In this document: one piece after another, positions 47,346 to 56,138 of the stretch | Numbering within the stretch: the first letter of the stretch is position 1 | Layout: every line of letters begins with the position of its first letter | NCBI GenBank assembly: GCA_026713925.1 | Contig: JAPONM010000018.1 | Location: 62,001-126,000, forward strand | DNA from: Gammaproteobacteria bacterium | GTDB taxonomy: Bacteria; Pseudomonadota; Gammaproteobacteria; UBA4575 | Direction of reading: 5' to 3' | DNA length: 64,000 nucleotides | Notes under the pieces: generated by a model | Told to the model about the DNA's origin: nothing | Databases searched by the model: none | Seen by the model: the letters and a program-made list of their open reading frames with translations, nothing else | Position numbers and translations under genes: made by a program

Positions 47346-48710
47346 CTAATGCACAGCTTCCGGTCCCGGTGCGGCCGCGTTCGCCTGGACCTGTTCACGC
47401 TGCGGCTCGAGTACAGCAACGGTCAACCCATCCTCTACCAGGTAGGTGCGTGCCACCTCTCGCACCTGCTGTGCACTGACGGCCTTGATCCGGGCACTGT
47501 ACTCATTCATCAGCTGCCAGCCCAGACCCACTGTCTCCAGGCTGCCGATTACGCTGGCCTGCCCCCGGATAGAGTCCTGCCGGTACACCTCGCTGGCAAT
47601 CACCTGGGCCTTGACACGTGACAGCTCCCGGTCACTGACCAGGGTCTCCCGCAACTCCTGGATCTCTGCATAAAGTGCCTGCTCCACTTCTTCTGTACCA
47701 TGACCCACTGCAGGGGTGGCATCGAACAAGAACAGGGTCGGGTGTCGTGCATGGAGGCTGTAACCGGAGCCTGCACTCGCGACCAGCTCCTTTTCGCGCA
47801 CCAGGCGTTTGCTCAACCGCGCACTGCGCCCACCATCGAGCACACCGGCCAGCACCGACAGGGCGTAGGGCTCCCAGTCCCGCTCAGTTGTGGCTAGGGA
47901 AGGAACCTTGTAGCCCAGCATGATATAGGGAAGCTTGGCGAGCGCCTTCACGGTGACACGTCGCGGGCCCGTCTGCGAACTTTCAATCCGCGGCTTGCTT
48001 TCCTGTATGGGCCGGCGCTCGATCGAGCCAAAGTACTGTCTGGCCAGGGCGAATACGGCATTCGGCTCAACGTCTCCCACAACCACCAAGGTCGCATTAT
48101 TGGGCGCGTACCAGCGTTGATACCACACGTCAAGATCTTCCAGCACGAGATGATCCAGGTCATTCATCCAGCCGATAACCGGATGGTGATAGGGGCTGCT
48201 GACAAACGCTGCGGCATGCAACTGCTCATACACCAGGGCATTCGGGTTGTCATCCGTACGCCAGCGCCTTTCCTCCTTGACGACATCTAGCTCACTGTCG
48301 AAGTCATCCTGTGTCAGTACGAGGTTGACCATGCGGTCCGATTCAAGCCTGAAACTCACCTCCAGGTGATCACTGCCCATCAGCTGGTAGTAGGCCGTGT
48401 AATCACGGCTCGTAAATGCATTATCGCGTGCTCCGATTTCTGCTAGAGTAGAAGTGAATGTGTCGGCAGGATATTTTTCCGTACCCTTGAACATCATATG
48501 CTCAAGCAGATGAGACACCCCGGTTATCCCGTTGTGCTCCTGGGCAGAACCCACACGATACCAGACTTGCGAGACCACGACCGGAGCCCGGTGGTCTTCC
48601 TTGACAATGACTTTCATACCATTGTCCAGGGTTATTTCACGGGTGCTTTCCATACTGGCGTATGCATTGCAAAAAACCGCCAGACCCAGCAGCAACTTGG
48701 CAACTTTCAT
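47346..48710 (-). CDS. M16 zinc peptidase, catalytic partner
   Basis: A 454-residue pitrilysin/processing-peptidase relative with a signal peptide (cleavage near AYASM). The catalytic motif HLLEHMMFKGT (HxxEH) is followed about 75 residues later by ELDVVKEERRWR, which holds the distal zinc-ligand Glu. The next gene encodes the inactive partner, so a heterodimer is likely, as in MPP. The substrate is not known. It is divergent from ftsY, with 101 bases between. This M16 pair next to rsmD-coaD-ftsYEX is a common gammaproteobacterial arrangement. Confidence 0.93.
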   Translation of the reverse strand: MKVAKLLLGLAVFCNAYASMESTREITLDNGMKVIVKEDHRAPVVVSQVWYRVGSAQEHNGITGVSHLLEHMMFKGTEKYPADTFTSTLAEIGARDNAFTSRDYTAYYQLMGSDHLEVSFRLESDRMVNLVLTQDDFDSELDVVKEERRWRTDDNPNALVYEQLHAAAFVSSPYHHPVIGWMNDLDHLVLEDLDVWYQRWYAPNNATLVVVGDVEPNAVFALARQYFGSIERRPIQESKPRIESSQTGPRRVTVKALAKLPYIMLGYKVPSLATTERDWEPYALSVLAGVLDGGRSARLSKRLVREKELVASAGSGYSLHARHPTLFLFDATPAVGHGTEEVEQALYAEIQELRETLVSDRELSRVKAQVIASEVYRQDSIRGQASVIGSLETVGLGWQLMNEYSARIKAVSAQQVREVARTYLVEDGLTVAVLEPQREQVQANAAAPGPEAVH

Positions 48711-48811
48711 GACTCTAATGAATGGCTGTTATTTAGGTGTTAGGATGAGCGCCGCATCTTATACTAAAAATATGACCGCTAAACCATACTATAACCATTT
48801 GACCAAAATCC

Positions 48812-49726
48812 ATGCCTGAATCAGGAGTTTTTTCGCACCTGCGCCAGGGTCTGCTCAAAACCCGGAATGTGCTGACCGGCGGCATTCCTGCCGTCTCATC
48901 GAGCTTCAACGTTGCGGACCTGCTCGCTGAACTGGAAGACCGCCTGTTGCTGGCAGACGTTGGAATTGAAACCACCACCAGAATTCTTGACGACCTGAAT
49001 GCACGGCAGCTCAAACGGGCAGGCGATGCCCAGGCCGCACAGAAAATCCTGCAGGACAGCATTGCGGAAATCATGGCACCCTGCAACAAACCCCTGCTGA
49101 CGCGAGACGCGCGCCCGTTTACCATCCTGGTGATCGGCATCAACGGTGCCGGCAAAACCACTACCATCGGAAAAATTGCGCACCGGCTGGTTATGGAGAA
49201 CCAGTCCGTGATGCTTGCAGCCGGTGACACCTTCCGGGCCGCGGCTGCGGAACAGCTGCAGTCATGGGGGAAGAAAATTGGAGTCCCCGTTGTCGCGCAG
49301 AAAAGCGGGGCCGACAGTGCAGCAGTCGTCTTCGATGCCTACTCGTCCGCCATGGCGCGGAAAATGGACGTGCTGATTGCCGACACTGCAGGGCGCCTGC
49401 ATACCCAGCAGAACCTGATGGATGAACTGCTGAAAATCAAGCGGGCCATGCAAAAAATCGAACCCCAGGCCCCGCATGAAATCCTGCTGGTACTGGAGGC
49501 CGGCACCGGACAAAATGCCCTGAAGCAGGCAACGGGATTTCATCGGGCCCTGGATGTCACTGGCCTGTGCATCACCAAGCTCGACGGCACGGCCAAGGGG
49601 GGGACAGTGATTGCCATCGCGGACAGACTGGGGATCCCGATCCGCTATATCGGAATCGGGGAAGGCATCGAAGACCTGCGGGTGTTCGACGCCTACCAGT
49701 ATGCACAAGCCCTGCTGCAGGCATAG
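48812..49726 (+). CDS. ftsY: Signal recognition particle receptor FtsY
   Basis: SRP GTPase at the inner membrane that docks ribosomes for co-translational insertion. The 304-residue protein is the NG core only; the long acidic A domain of E. coli FtsY is missing, as in many bacteria. G1 GINGAGKTTTIGKIA, DTFRAAAAEQL, DTAGR and TKLDGTAKGG are all present. The usual LDAGTGQNA is LEAGTGQNA here. First of the ftsY-ftsE-ftsX operon. Confidence 0.96.
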   Translation: MPESGVFSHLRQGLLKTRNVLTGGIPAVSSSFNVADLLAELEDRLLLADVGIETTTRILDDLNARQLKRAGDAQAAQKILQDSIAEIMAPCNKPLLTRDARPFTILVIGINGAGKTTTIGKIAHRLVMENQSVMLAAGDTFRAAAAEQLQSWGKKIGVPVVAQKSGADSAAVVFDAYSSAMARKMDVLIADTAGRLHTQQNLMDELLKIKRAMQKIEPQAPHEILLVLEAGTGQNALKQATGFHRALDVTGLCITKLDGTAKGGTVIAIADRLGIPIRYIGIGEGIEDLRVFDAYQYAQALLQA

Positions 49727-49758
49727 TAGGCCAGCCATGTCGACCCGGATATCGGTTC

Positions 49759-50430
49759 ATGATTGAACTTCAGAATGTCACCAAACGCTACCCGGGAAAC
49801 CGGGAGGCCCTGGCACAATTGAACCTCGTTCTAGAACGCGGCGAGATGGCATTTCTTACCGGCCCTTCAGGGGCCGGCAAAAGCACTTTGCTGAAACTGG
49901 TCGCGGCCATCGAAAGGCCCACCCACGGGCAGATCTTCATCAACCAGCGAAACATCACGCATATTCCGAAAAACAAGGTTCCCAACCTGCGCCGTTACAT
50001 GGGGATCGTTTTCCAGAATCATCATTTGCTGTATGACCGCAATGTCTTCGAGAACGTCTCGCTGCCCTTGCGAATAGCAGGGTACGCACAGGCCGACATC
50101 AGTCGCCGGGTACGCGCCGCACTGGACAAGGTTTCCCTGCTGAACAAGGAACACGTCATGCCGATCATGCTGTCAGGAGGGGAACAGCAGCGTGTCGGGA
50201 TCGCGCGCGCCGTGGTCAACAAGCCGGCAATCCTGCTGGCCGATGAGCCGACGGGCAATCTTGATCCGCAGCTTTCGGCAGAGATCATGCAGCTTTTCTC
50301 CGAGTTCAACCAGGTCGGTGTAACAGTCCTGGTAGCCAGCCACGACCTGAGCCTGATTTCCCGAATGCGCAAACGCATTGTTCGTCTGCGTGGCGGCCGG
50401 TGCACAAACGGGGACCGGCCGGTGGCCTGA
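49759..50430 (+). CDS. ftsE: Cell-division ABC ATPase FtsE
   Basis: ATPase that with FtsX regulates septal cell-wall hydrolysis. The 223-residue protein starts MIELQNVTKRYPGNREAL. It has Walker A GPSGAGKSTLLKL, VFQNHHLLYDRNVFENV (FtsE-typical), LSGGEQQRVGIARA and LLADEPTGNLDP. It begins 32 bases after ftsY; an open frame extends upstream inside ftsY but is not related. Confidence 0.97.
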   Translation: MIELQNVTKRYPGNREALAQLNLVLERGEMAFLTGPSGAGKSTLLKLVAAIERPTHGQIFINQRNITHIPKNKVPNLRRYMGIVFQNHHLLYDRNVFENVSLPLRIAGYAQADISRRVRAALDKVSLLNKEHVMPIMLSGGEQQRVGIARAVVNKPAILLADEPTGNLDPQLSAEIMQLFSEFNQVGVTVLVASHDLSLISRMRKRIVRLRGGRCTNGDRPVA

Positions 50431-50471
50431 CATGCAGGGCAAGCACCCATTCCACAGGCCCTCATGAACCC

Positions 50472-51443
50472 ATGCTGAACACCCGGCGACAGCCCAAACC
50501 CCTGATCAGACCGAATCGCAGTACGCGTTTGTATTCCCATTTGCGCGATCACCTGCGCAGCCTGGTATTCAGCCTGGGCAAGCTGTACCGGCAGCCTTTG
50601 GCAACAACGCTCACGATACTCATGATCGCCGTGGCGCTGGCCCTGCCTGCCTGTATGTATATATTGCTCGATAACCTGCGTGCGGTGACCCAAAAATGGG
50701 ATGACTCCGGCCAGATCACCCTGTTTCTGAACTTGGAAACGAGTGAAAATGACATTGAGAAATTGCGCAGTCGTGCGACAGCCCTGGAAGAAATCGAGAC
50801 AGTTGAGTATGTGTCTGCCGAGCAGGCCTTGGACGAGTTCCGCGCACTCAGCGAACTGGACTACCTGATCGACGGGCTTGCGGAGAACCCGTTACCGCCC
50901 ACCCTGACCCTGACCCCATCCGCCTCCGCCAAAGCGCCTGACACCCTGCACCGGCTGGTAAGTGATTTCAGGTCGTACCCGGATGTCGAGCACGTGCAGC
51001 TCGATATGCAGTGGCTGCAACGGCTGCAGGCCATCTCCGATGTGGTACAGCGCGCCATCACGATAATCGGCATCACACTCGCCATTTCCGTACTGCTTGT
51101 GGTCGGCAACAGTATCCGGCTGGACATTGAAAACCGGCGAGACGAGATCGAGGTTACCAAGCTGATCGGGGCGACCAACCGGTTCATTCGCAGGCCCTTC
51201 CTGTATGGGGGCATGTGGTACGGACTGCTGGGCGGGGTTATCGCCCTGCTTCTGGTATTCACCGTTCTGCTGGTCATCGAGCAGCCCGCACAACGCCTGG
51301 TGACGCTGTACAACAGTGAATTCGAACTGATTTTCCCGGACTTCTGGCAGGGCCTGGGACTGGTAACCACCAGCATCGCTTTGGGTGTCTCCGGGTCCTG
51401 GCTGGCAGTCGGGCGTCATATTGCACGGATCGAGCCAAGTTGA
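50472..51443 (+). CDS. ftsX: Cell-division ABC permease FtsX
   Basis: Membrane partner of FtsE, linking the divisome to amidase activators such as EnvC. The 323-residue protein has an N-terminal cytoplasmic stretch and a first membrane segment at about 55-78 (TLTILMIAVALALPACMYI). A periplasmic loop of about 110 residues follows, then three C-terminal membrane segments with ENRRDEIEVTKLIGATNRFIRRPF, the FtsX signature. The ATG of MLNTRRQPKP lies 41 bases after ftsE. A start 24 codons earlier would overlap ftsE. Confidence 0.95.
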   Translation: MLNTRRQPKPLIRPNRSTRLYSHLRDHLRSLVFSLGKLYRQPLATTLTILMIAVALALPACMYILLDNLRAVTQKWDDSGQITLFLNLETSENDIEKLRSRATALEEIETVEYVSAEQALDEFRALSELDYLIDGLAENPLPPTLTLTPSASAKAPDTLHRLVSDFRSYPDVEHVQLDMQWLQRLQAISDVVQRAITIIGITLAISVLLVVGNSIRLDIENRRDEIEVTKLIGATNRFIRRPFLYGGMWYGLLGGVIALLLVFTVLLVIEQPAQRLVTLYNSEFELIFPDFWQGLGLVTTSIALGVSGSWLAVGRHIARIEPS

Positions 51444-51465
51444 TCCGGCGGGGCATGGCTGAAAG

Positions 51466-52209
51466 ATGAAAATCCAGATTCTGAGCGACCTGCACATCGA
51501 GTTCGAGGACTTCGAGCCACAGGCGACGGATGCCGAGGTGATCGTGCTGGCAGGTGATATCGGGGTGGGTATGCAAGTCCTGCTGTGGGCACAGAACCGG
51601 TTTGCGCGCAGGACAGTGGTCTACGTACCAGGCAACCACGAATTCTACCACCATGACATCGCTTTGATTGATGAGCTGAAGGCCTTGGCACCCGGCCATA
51701 TCCACGTCCTGGATGATGACCGTGTGATCATCGGTGGCGTACGGTTTCTGGGCAGCATCCTGTGGACCGACTTTGCCCTGATGGGCGATGCGGACAAGTC
51801 TTTTGCCATACAGCACGCACAGCAGTGCATGACGGATTATTCCGTGATCCGGAATCATGGCAGACGGTTCACCCCAGAAGATGCCATGGGGCTGCACAAG
51901 GCCAGCCGGGAGTGGCTGGCAGCATCGCTTGCACAACCCTTTGAAGGTAAAACGGTCGTCATTACCCACCACGCTCCCTCGTCGCGGTCCGTGCACCCAC
52001 GCTATGCCGGAGACCTGCTGTCCGCAGCCTTTGCCAGCAATCTGGAATCCATGATGGGTGGCAAATATGCAGCCTTGTGGATCCACGGACATGTACACGA
52101 CTCATTCGACTATGAGGTAGGCGGCACGCGGGTGGTCTGCAATCCGCGCGGATATGCCCCGCATGCCCTGAACGGGGCATTCAGGCCGGACACCGTCGTG
52201 GAAGTCTGA
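51466..52209 (+). CDS. Calcineurin-like metallophosphoesterase
   Basis: A 247-residue cytoplasmic phosphoesterase. The metal motifs are all there: LSDLHIEF (DxH), VLAGDIG (GD), VPGNHEFY (GNHE), THHAPSS and IHGHVHDSF (GHxH). Substrate unknown; the family includes nucleotide and phosphodiester hydrolases. It is inserted between ftsX and rpoH, which are usually adjacent, 22 bases after ftsX, and is probably part of the same transcript. Confidence 0.92.
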   Translation: MKIQILSDLHIEFEDFEPQATDAEVIVLAGDIGVGMQVLLWAQNRFARRTVVYVPGNHEFYHHDIALIDELKALAPGHIHVLDDDRVIIGGVRFLGSILWTDFALMGDADKSFAIQHAQQCMTDYSVIRNHGRRFTPEDAMGLHKASREWLAASLAQPFEGKTVVITHHAPSSRSVHPRYAGDLLSAAFASNLESMMGGKYAALWIHGHVHDSFDYEVGGTRVVCNPRGYAPHALNGAFRPDTVVEV

Positions 52210-52339
52210 GAGCTGCCGGTCACCGTTCCCGCAGGCCCGGTATCTCGTCCTCGCTTCGGATGCTCCCGTGTGTGGCGCTCAGGCAATCCGGACGCATGGA
52301 TCCGAATGGCCGGCTGTATCGTGCGAAACCCAAAATTTG

Positions 52340-52366
52340 TTAGCACTCTATATAGAAGAGTGCTAA
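52340..52366. promoter_or_regulatory. CIRCE operator (HrcA binding site) upstream of rpoH
   Basis: Perfect inverted repeat TTAGCACTC, nine-base spacer TATATAGAA, GAGTGCTAA: identical arms to the groESL operator at 14125-14151. TAAAAT at 52364-52369 with TTAGCA 18 bases upstream could be a promoter embedded in the operator. The rpoH start codon is about 58 bases downstream. Confidence 0.93.
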
Positions 52367-52423
52367 AATTGGTCTTGACTGATACAGTATGAATGCATGA
52401 ACCACGGGAGAACGCTGAAAACC

Positions 52424-53284
52424 ATGTCAACCGCCATGAAACCTTTACAGGCCTCAGTGGCCATTTCTACAGGAAACCTGGAGAGTTATATTGCTTCGGC
52501 CTGGCAGATTCCGGTACTGGATATGGAAGAAGAACGTTCTCTGGCGCTACGCCTGTACGAACACAACGACCTGGATGCCGCACGAACACTGATCATTCAC
52601 AATCTGCGGTTCGTGATCCACGTGGCACGCGGCTATATGGGCTACGGACTGCCGCTGGCCGACCTGATCCAGGAAGGCAACATCGGCCTGATGAAGGCGG
52701 TCAATCGGTTTGACCCCTACAAGGGTGTGCGCCTGGTATCATTTGCGGTGCACTGGATCCGGGCGGAAATCCATGAATTTGTGCTACGCAACTGGCGGAT
52801 CGTCAAGGTTGCAACCACCAAGGCCCAGCGCAAGCTTTTCTTCAACCTGCGCAATTCCAAGAAACGTCTTGCCTGGCTAAGCCAGGATGAAATCAATACC
52901 GTAGCCAGGGAACTGGGCGTGAAACGCAGTGAAGTAATCGAGATGGAAAAGCGCCTCAGCGACAGTGACCTGGGCTTTGATCCGGACCACGACTCCTCCC
53001 GGGAAACACCATCTTTTGCCCCGGCCGCATACCTAAGCCACGAGGAGGATAATCCGGAAATCCAGGCCGAAAAACAGGACTGGCAGGCCCATCAGGACCG
53101 GCAGTTGCGGGCTGCACTGGAGATACTGGATGAGCGCAGCCGGGACATTATCGCCCAACGCTGGCTGGCTGAAAACAAGACCACCCTGCAGGAGCTCGCT
53201 GCAAAGTACGGGATTTCGGCCGAGCGTGTGCGCCAGCTGGAAAACAACGCGATCAAGACCCTCAAGGCTGCGGTCGTTACCTGA
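52424..53284 (+). CDS. rpoH: Heat-shock sigma factor RpoH (sigma-32)
   Basis: Directs RNA polymerase to heat-shock promoters. The 286-residue protein has region 2 (LRFVIHVARGYMGYGLPLADLIQEGNIGLMKAV), HWIRAEIHEFVLRNWRIVK, the RpoH box QRKLFFNLR and region 4 with a helix-turn-helix (TLQELAAKYGISAERVRQLE). The start is uncertain: ATGs at 52397, 52424 and 52436 are in frame. I prefer 52424, with a GGGAG about 13 bases upstream. The CIRCE element upstream adds HrcA control to the usual ftsYEX-rpoH arrangement. The last 8 bases overlap the convergent ctaA. Confidence 0.97.
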   Translation: MSTAMKPLQASVAISTGNLESYIASAWQIPVLDMEEERSLALRLYEHNDLDAARTLIIHNLRFVIHVARGYMGYGLPLADLIQEGNIGLMKAVNRFDPYKGVRLVSFAVHWIRAEIHEFVLRNWRIVKVATTKAQRKLFFNLRNSKKRLAWLSQDEINTVARELGVKRSEVIEMEKRLSDSDLGFDPDHDSSRETPSFAPAAYLSHEEDNPEIQAEKQDWQAHQDRQLRAALEILDERSRDIIAQRWLAENKTTLQELAAKYGISAERVRQLENNAIKTLKAAVVT

Positions 53285-54314
53285 ACCGCACCCTGTTGCC
53301 CCGTTCACTTCGCGCCAGATGTATCAGGGTGATCACACCCAGCAGCAGCACCGCCGCACCACCGTTATGCAGTACGGCAACGCTCACCGGCAGGTGCAGC
53401 AGGACATTTGAAACACCGAGCGAGAACTGAATCACGAGCAGCAGCGCTGTGAGCGAACTGGCTACGCGCAAGGCCGTGGAAGTACCCTCCCTGACCAGCA
53501 GGTAGAAAAGCAGCACGAGCCAGTACAGCGCGACCACGACGGCCATGATTCGATGGCTCAGGTGAATGGCCGTGCGAGCCGGGTTGTCCAGTACCCCGAA
53601 TTCGTAATTGGTGCCCAGGCCACGCCAGAACACAAAGCCTTCCCTGAAGTCTGCCTGTGGCCACCACTTCCCCTGGCAGGTCGGAAAATCAGTGCAGGCC
53701 AGCGCCGCGTAGTTGGCACTGGTCCAGCCTCCCAGAACAATCTGTCCGATCAGCAGTAACAGCCCCACCACCAGCAGCGTCACGGTCGAGCTGCCTGTGC
53801 GCGACCTGCTGCCAAATCGTGCAGTGCCGGCGCCCAGGTAGACCCACCAGAGCAATGACAGTATGGCCAGGCCCCCAAGCAAATGCAGCATGACAATGAC
53901 CGGCTTGAGCAGCAGGGTCACCGTCCACATTCCAAGCAGGGACTGGAAAATGACCAGACCCACCAGAAAAACCGGTAGGCCGACCGCCTGGTCCGGGTTC
54001 CTGCGATTGCGCCATGCCAACAAGGCAAGAAACACAATCAGGAGCCCGAGTACAGCTGCAAAATAACGGTGCACCACTTCCTTCCAGGCCTTGCCCGCCT
54101 CGACCGCACGTTGCGGGTAGGCACTGTTGGCCTGCTCAACTTCCCGGGCCGACTCCGGTATGCCCAGCAGGTGGCCGTAACACCCCGGCCAGTCGGGACA
54201 ACCCAAGCCTGCATCGGAAAGGCGCACATAGGCACCCAGCACCACCACGAACAATGCCAGCGCACAGGCAATCAATGCACTGGTGCGAAATATGCTTTTC
54301 TGCTTGCTGTTCAT
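53277..54314 (-). CDS. ctaA: Heme A synthase (CtaA/COX15)
   Basis: Oxidises heme O to heme A for aa3-type cytochrome c oxidase. The 345-residue membrane protein has about eight hydrophobic segments. It carries YVRLSDAGLGCPDWPGCYG, the conserved N-terminal loop with Cys residues, EVVHRYFAAVLG (His-x-x-x heme ligand region), GGWTSANYAALACTDFPTCQG and AIHLSHRIMAVVVALY. The ATG at 54312-54314 has AAGGGG nine bases upstream; a second ATG three codons earlier is possible. No cox genes flank it; the neighbours are rpoH and biotin genes. Confidence 0.94.
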   Translation of the reverse strand: MNSKQKSIFRTSALIACALALFVVVLGAYVRLSDAGLGCPDWPGCYGHLLGIPESAREVEQANSAYPQRAVEAGKAWKEVVHRYFAAVLGLLIVFLALLAWRNRRNPDQAVGLPVFLVGLVIFQSLLGMWTVTLLLKPVIVMLHLLGGLAILSLLWWVYLGAGTARFGSRSRTGSSTVTLLVVGLLLLIGQIVLGGWTSANYAALACTDFPTCQGKWWPQADFREGFVFWRGLGTNYEFGVLDNPARTAIHLSHRIMAVVVALYWLVLLFYLLVREGTSTALRVASSLTALLLVIQFSLGVSNVLLHLPVSVAVLHNGGAAVLLLGVITLIHLARSERGNRVRFR

Positions 54315-54443
54315 CCTTCCCATCCCCTTGAATGGTTACCCCGATTTCCGCTTTGCCTGCTGCCCCTCAGGCACACCCTGTACACTGCTGCGAATGTGCC
54401 GGCTTGCATGCCAGGAACCGGCGGCACCGTCGCAGGAAGGGTA

Positions 54444-55364
54444 TTATTCAATTTTTGTAGCGCCATGCAAACCTGTCACCGGTTTATGCCTTCCGATCCC
54501 GCTTATCGGCACCCTGACTTCCTTTCTTCCTGCATCCTCGGATTCATGATCCGCCGGCTTTCGTGCATACCCGTATATGACCTCATAGCTTGCGGGAAGC
54601 AGGCCGTTTTCCCGACGGTATCCCTCATAGGCCTGTACCAGAGACCGGTATTTCTCCTTGCCCATGAGGCCTGTCGGCTTCGAACGCCCGGAAGCAAACT
54701 TTCCACGGCTCCCGGTATCCTTTAAATCCTGCAGCAGTTGCCGCACCGACTGATACTGGATTTCGATCATTTCCATATCAACGACCGGGTCGGCAAAGCC
54801 CGCTTCCACCATCATGTCGCCTATATGGTGCATGTCGATAAATTCGTGCACATGCTGGAAATCATCTAGCTTGGCAAAGCTGCGCCGTAACTGAAGCAAA
54901 GTGTCCGGGCCAAATGTGGAAAATACCAGCACACCGTCGGGGCGCAGTATGCGTCGGCACTCCGACAAGGCCCGGGGCAGGTCCGCACACCACTGGAAAG
55001 TGGAGGTGGAAAAGACCAGGTCCACAGATTCCTGTGCAAAGGGAAGCTGTTCTGCATCGCTGCACACCAGCTGTTCAGTGTACCAGGCTGCATGGTGCTC
55101 ACGGCAGTACTGCAGCATCGGCAATGCCAGGTCGCAGGCAATCATCTCGCTGTCAGGATACCGGGATGCGAGTCCTTTCAGGCCGCGGCCCGTAGCACTG
55201 CCTACATCCAGAATGAACCCGGGTTGCAGTTCCAGCATGTCCACCCGTTCCAGGGCACGCTCACAAACTGCATGCTGGACCACTGCGGCTGCATCATACC
55301 TGTCTGCAGCCTGCGCAAAATCTTCACACACGCGGCGCTTTTCTATATCCGGGTACTCACTCAT
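54444..55364 (-). CDS. bioC: Malonyl-ACP O-methyltransferase BioC
   Basis: Methylates malonyl-ACP with SAM so that fatty-acid synthesis can build the pimelate chain of biotin. The 306-residue protein has RRVCEDFAQAADRYDAAAVV at the start and the SAM-binding motif FILDVGSATGRGLKGLA. CDAEQLPFA-like (CSDAEQLPFAQESVDLVFS), FQWCADLPRAL and RPDGVLVFSTFG follow. It is longer than E. coli BioC (about 250) by a C-terminal extension of unclear role. Overlaps the end of bioH by 8 bases. Confidence 0.93.
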   Translation of the reverse strand: MSEYPDIEKRRVCEDFAQAADRYDAAAVVQHAVCERALERVDMLELQPGFILDVGSATGRGLKGLASRYPDSEMIACDLALPMLQYCREHHAAWYTEQLVCSDAEQLPFAQESVDLVFSTSTFQWCADLPRALSECRRILRPDGVLVFSTFGPDTLLQLRRSFAKLDDFQHVHEFIDMHHIGDMMVEAGFADPVVDMEMIEIQYQSVRQLLQDLKDTGSRGKFASGRSKPTGLMGKEKYRSLVQAYEGYRRENGLLPASYEVIYGYARKPADHESEDAGRKEVRVPISGIGRHKPVTGLHGATKIE

Positions 55365-56127
55365 CGTTTGTGCAGCGATCCAGCCATTGAAGAAACCGGT
55401 CCGGATGCGAAACAAACGGGGCATGCCCTGCCTGTGCCACCCGCTCCAATTGAGCCTGCCGCCAGATGTGAACGGTATCCTGCGCCGCCCTGACAGACAG
55501 CACCTGATCCTGCTCGCCATGCAATAATCTCACGGGTATACTGCCGAGTTCAGCATCCGCACGCAGATCGATCTGCTCCAGCCATTTCAGGCCCCATACG
55601 ATTTTCTCAGCATGCCTGGGGTGGGCGGACATCGAGTCATGCAACACCGCGAGCGTGTCGCCCGCCCGTTCCGCCTTCAGCACCTGAAGGGCACAGAATG
55701 TCCGCAGGGCCTGCAGCGAAACCCTGGCATACCGCCTGGAAAATTCAGACAGGGCCTCGGGAGCCGTGCCGTTTGGCCATTCACCGGCAGCGGTAAATCG
55801 TGGAGCACTTGAGACCAGCAGCAGTCTCGTCACGCGTTGCGGGAACTGCCGGGCATACAGCTGAGCCATCAGGCCACCCAGGGACCAGCCGATCACAATA
55901 CCCGTTTCCGGCATCACCTCTGCAAGCAGCCGGATCCCCTGTTCAGTACTGCCATCCCACTGCACGGCATGACTGTCTCCATGCCCGGGCAAGTCAATGC
56001 ACCAGACCTGAAACCTGGTATCCAGCCTCCCCGCAAGATTTTGCCATACCTTCGAACTTGACCCCCATCCGTGTAACAATACAAGATTCGGGCCCTGACC
56101 GGATTTTGAGCTATGCAGTTTCGGCAC
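55357..56127 (-). CDS. bioH: Pimeloyl-ACP methyl ester carboxylesterase BioH
   Basis: Removes the methyl group from pimeloyl-ACP methyl ester, ending the BioC-started pathway. The 256-residue alpha/beta hydrolase has VLLHGWGSSSKVW (oxyanion hole), the nucleophile elbow IGWSLGGL, the acid in LLHGEQDQVL and the catalytic His in AGHAPFVSHP. The start is GTG at 56125-56127 with a GGAGGA Shine-Dalgarno. It shares an 11-base gap with the divergent plsY. Order is bioH-bioC. Confidence 0.95.
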   Translation of the reverse strand: MPKLHSSKSGQGPNLVLLHGWGSSSKVWQNLAGRLDTRFQVWCIDLPGHGDSHAVQWDGSTEQGIRLLAEVMPETGIVIGWSLGGLMAQLYARQFPQRVTRLLLVSSAPRFTAAGEWPNGTAPEALSEFSRRYARVSLQALRTFCALQVLKAERAGDTLAVLHDSMSAHPRHAEKIVWGLKWLEQIDLRADAELGSIPVRLLHGEQDQVLSVRAAQDTVHIWRQAQLERVAQAGHAPFVSHPDRFLQWLDRCTNDE

Positions 56128-56138
56128 AATTCCTCCAC

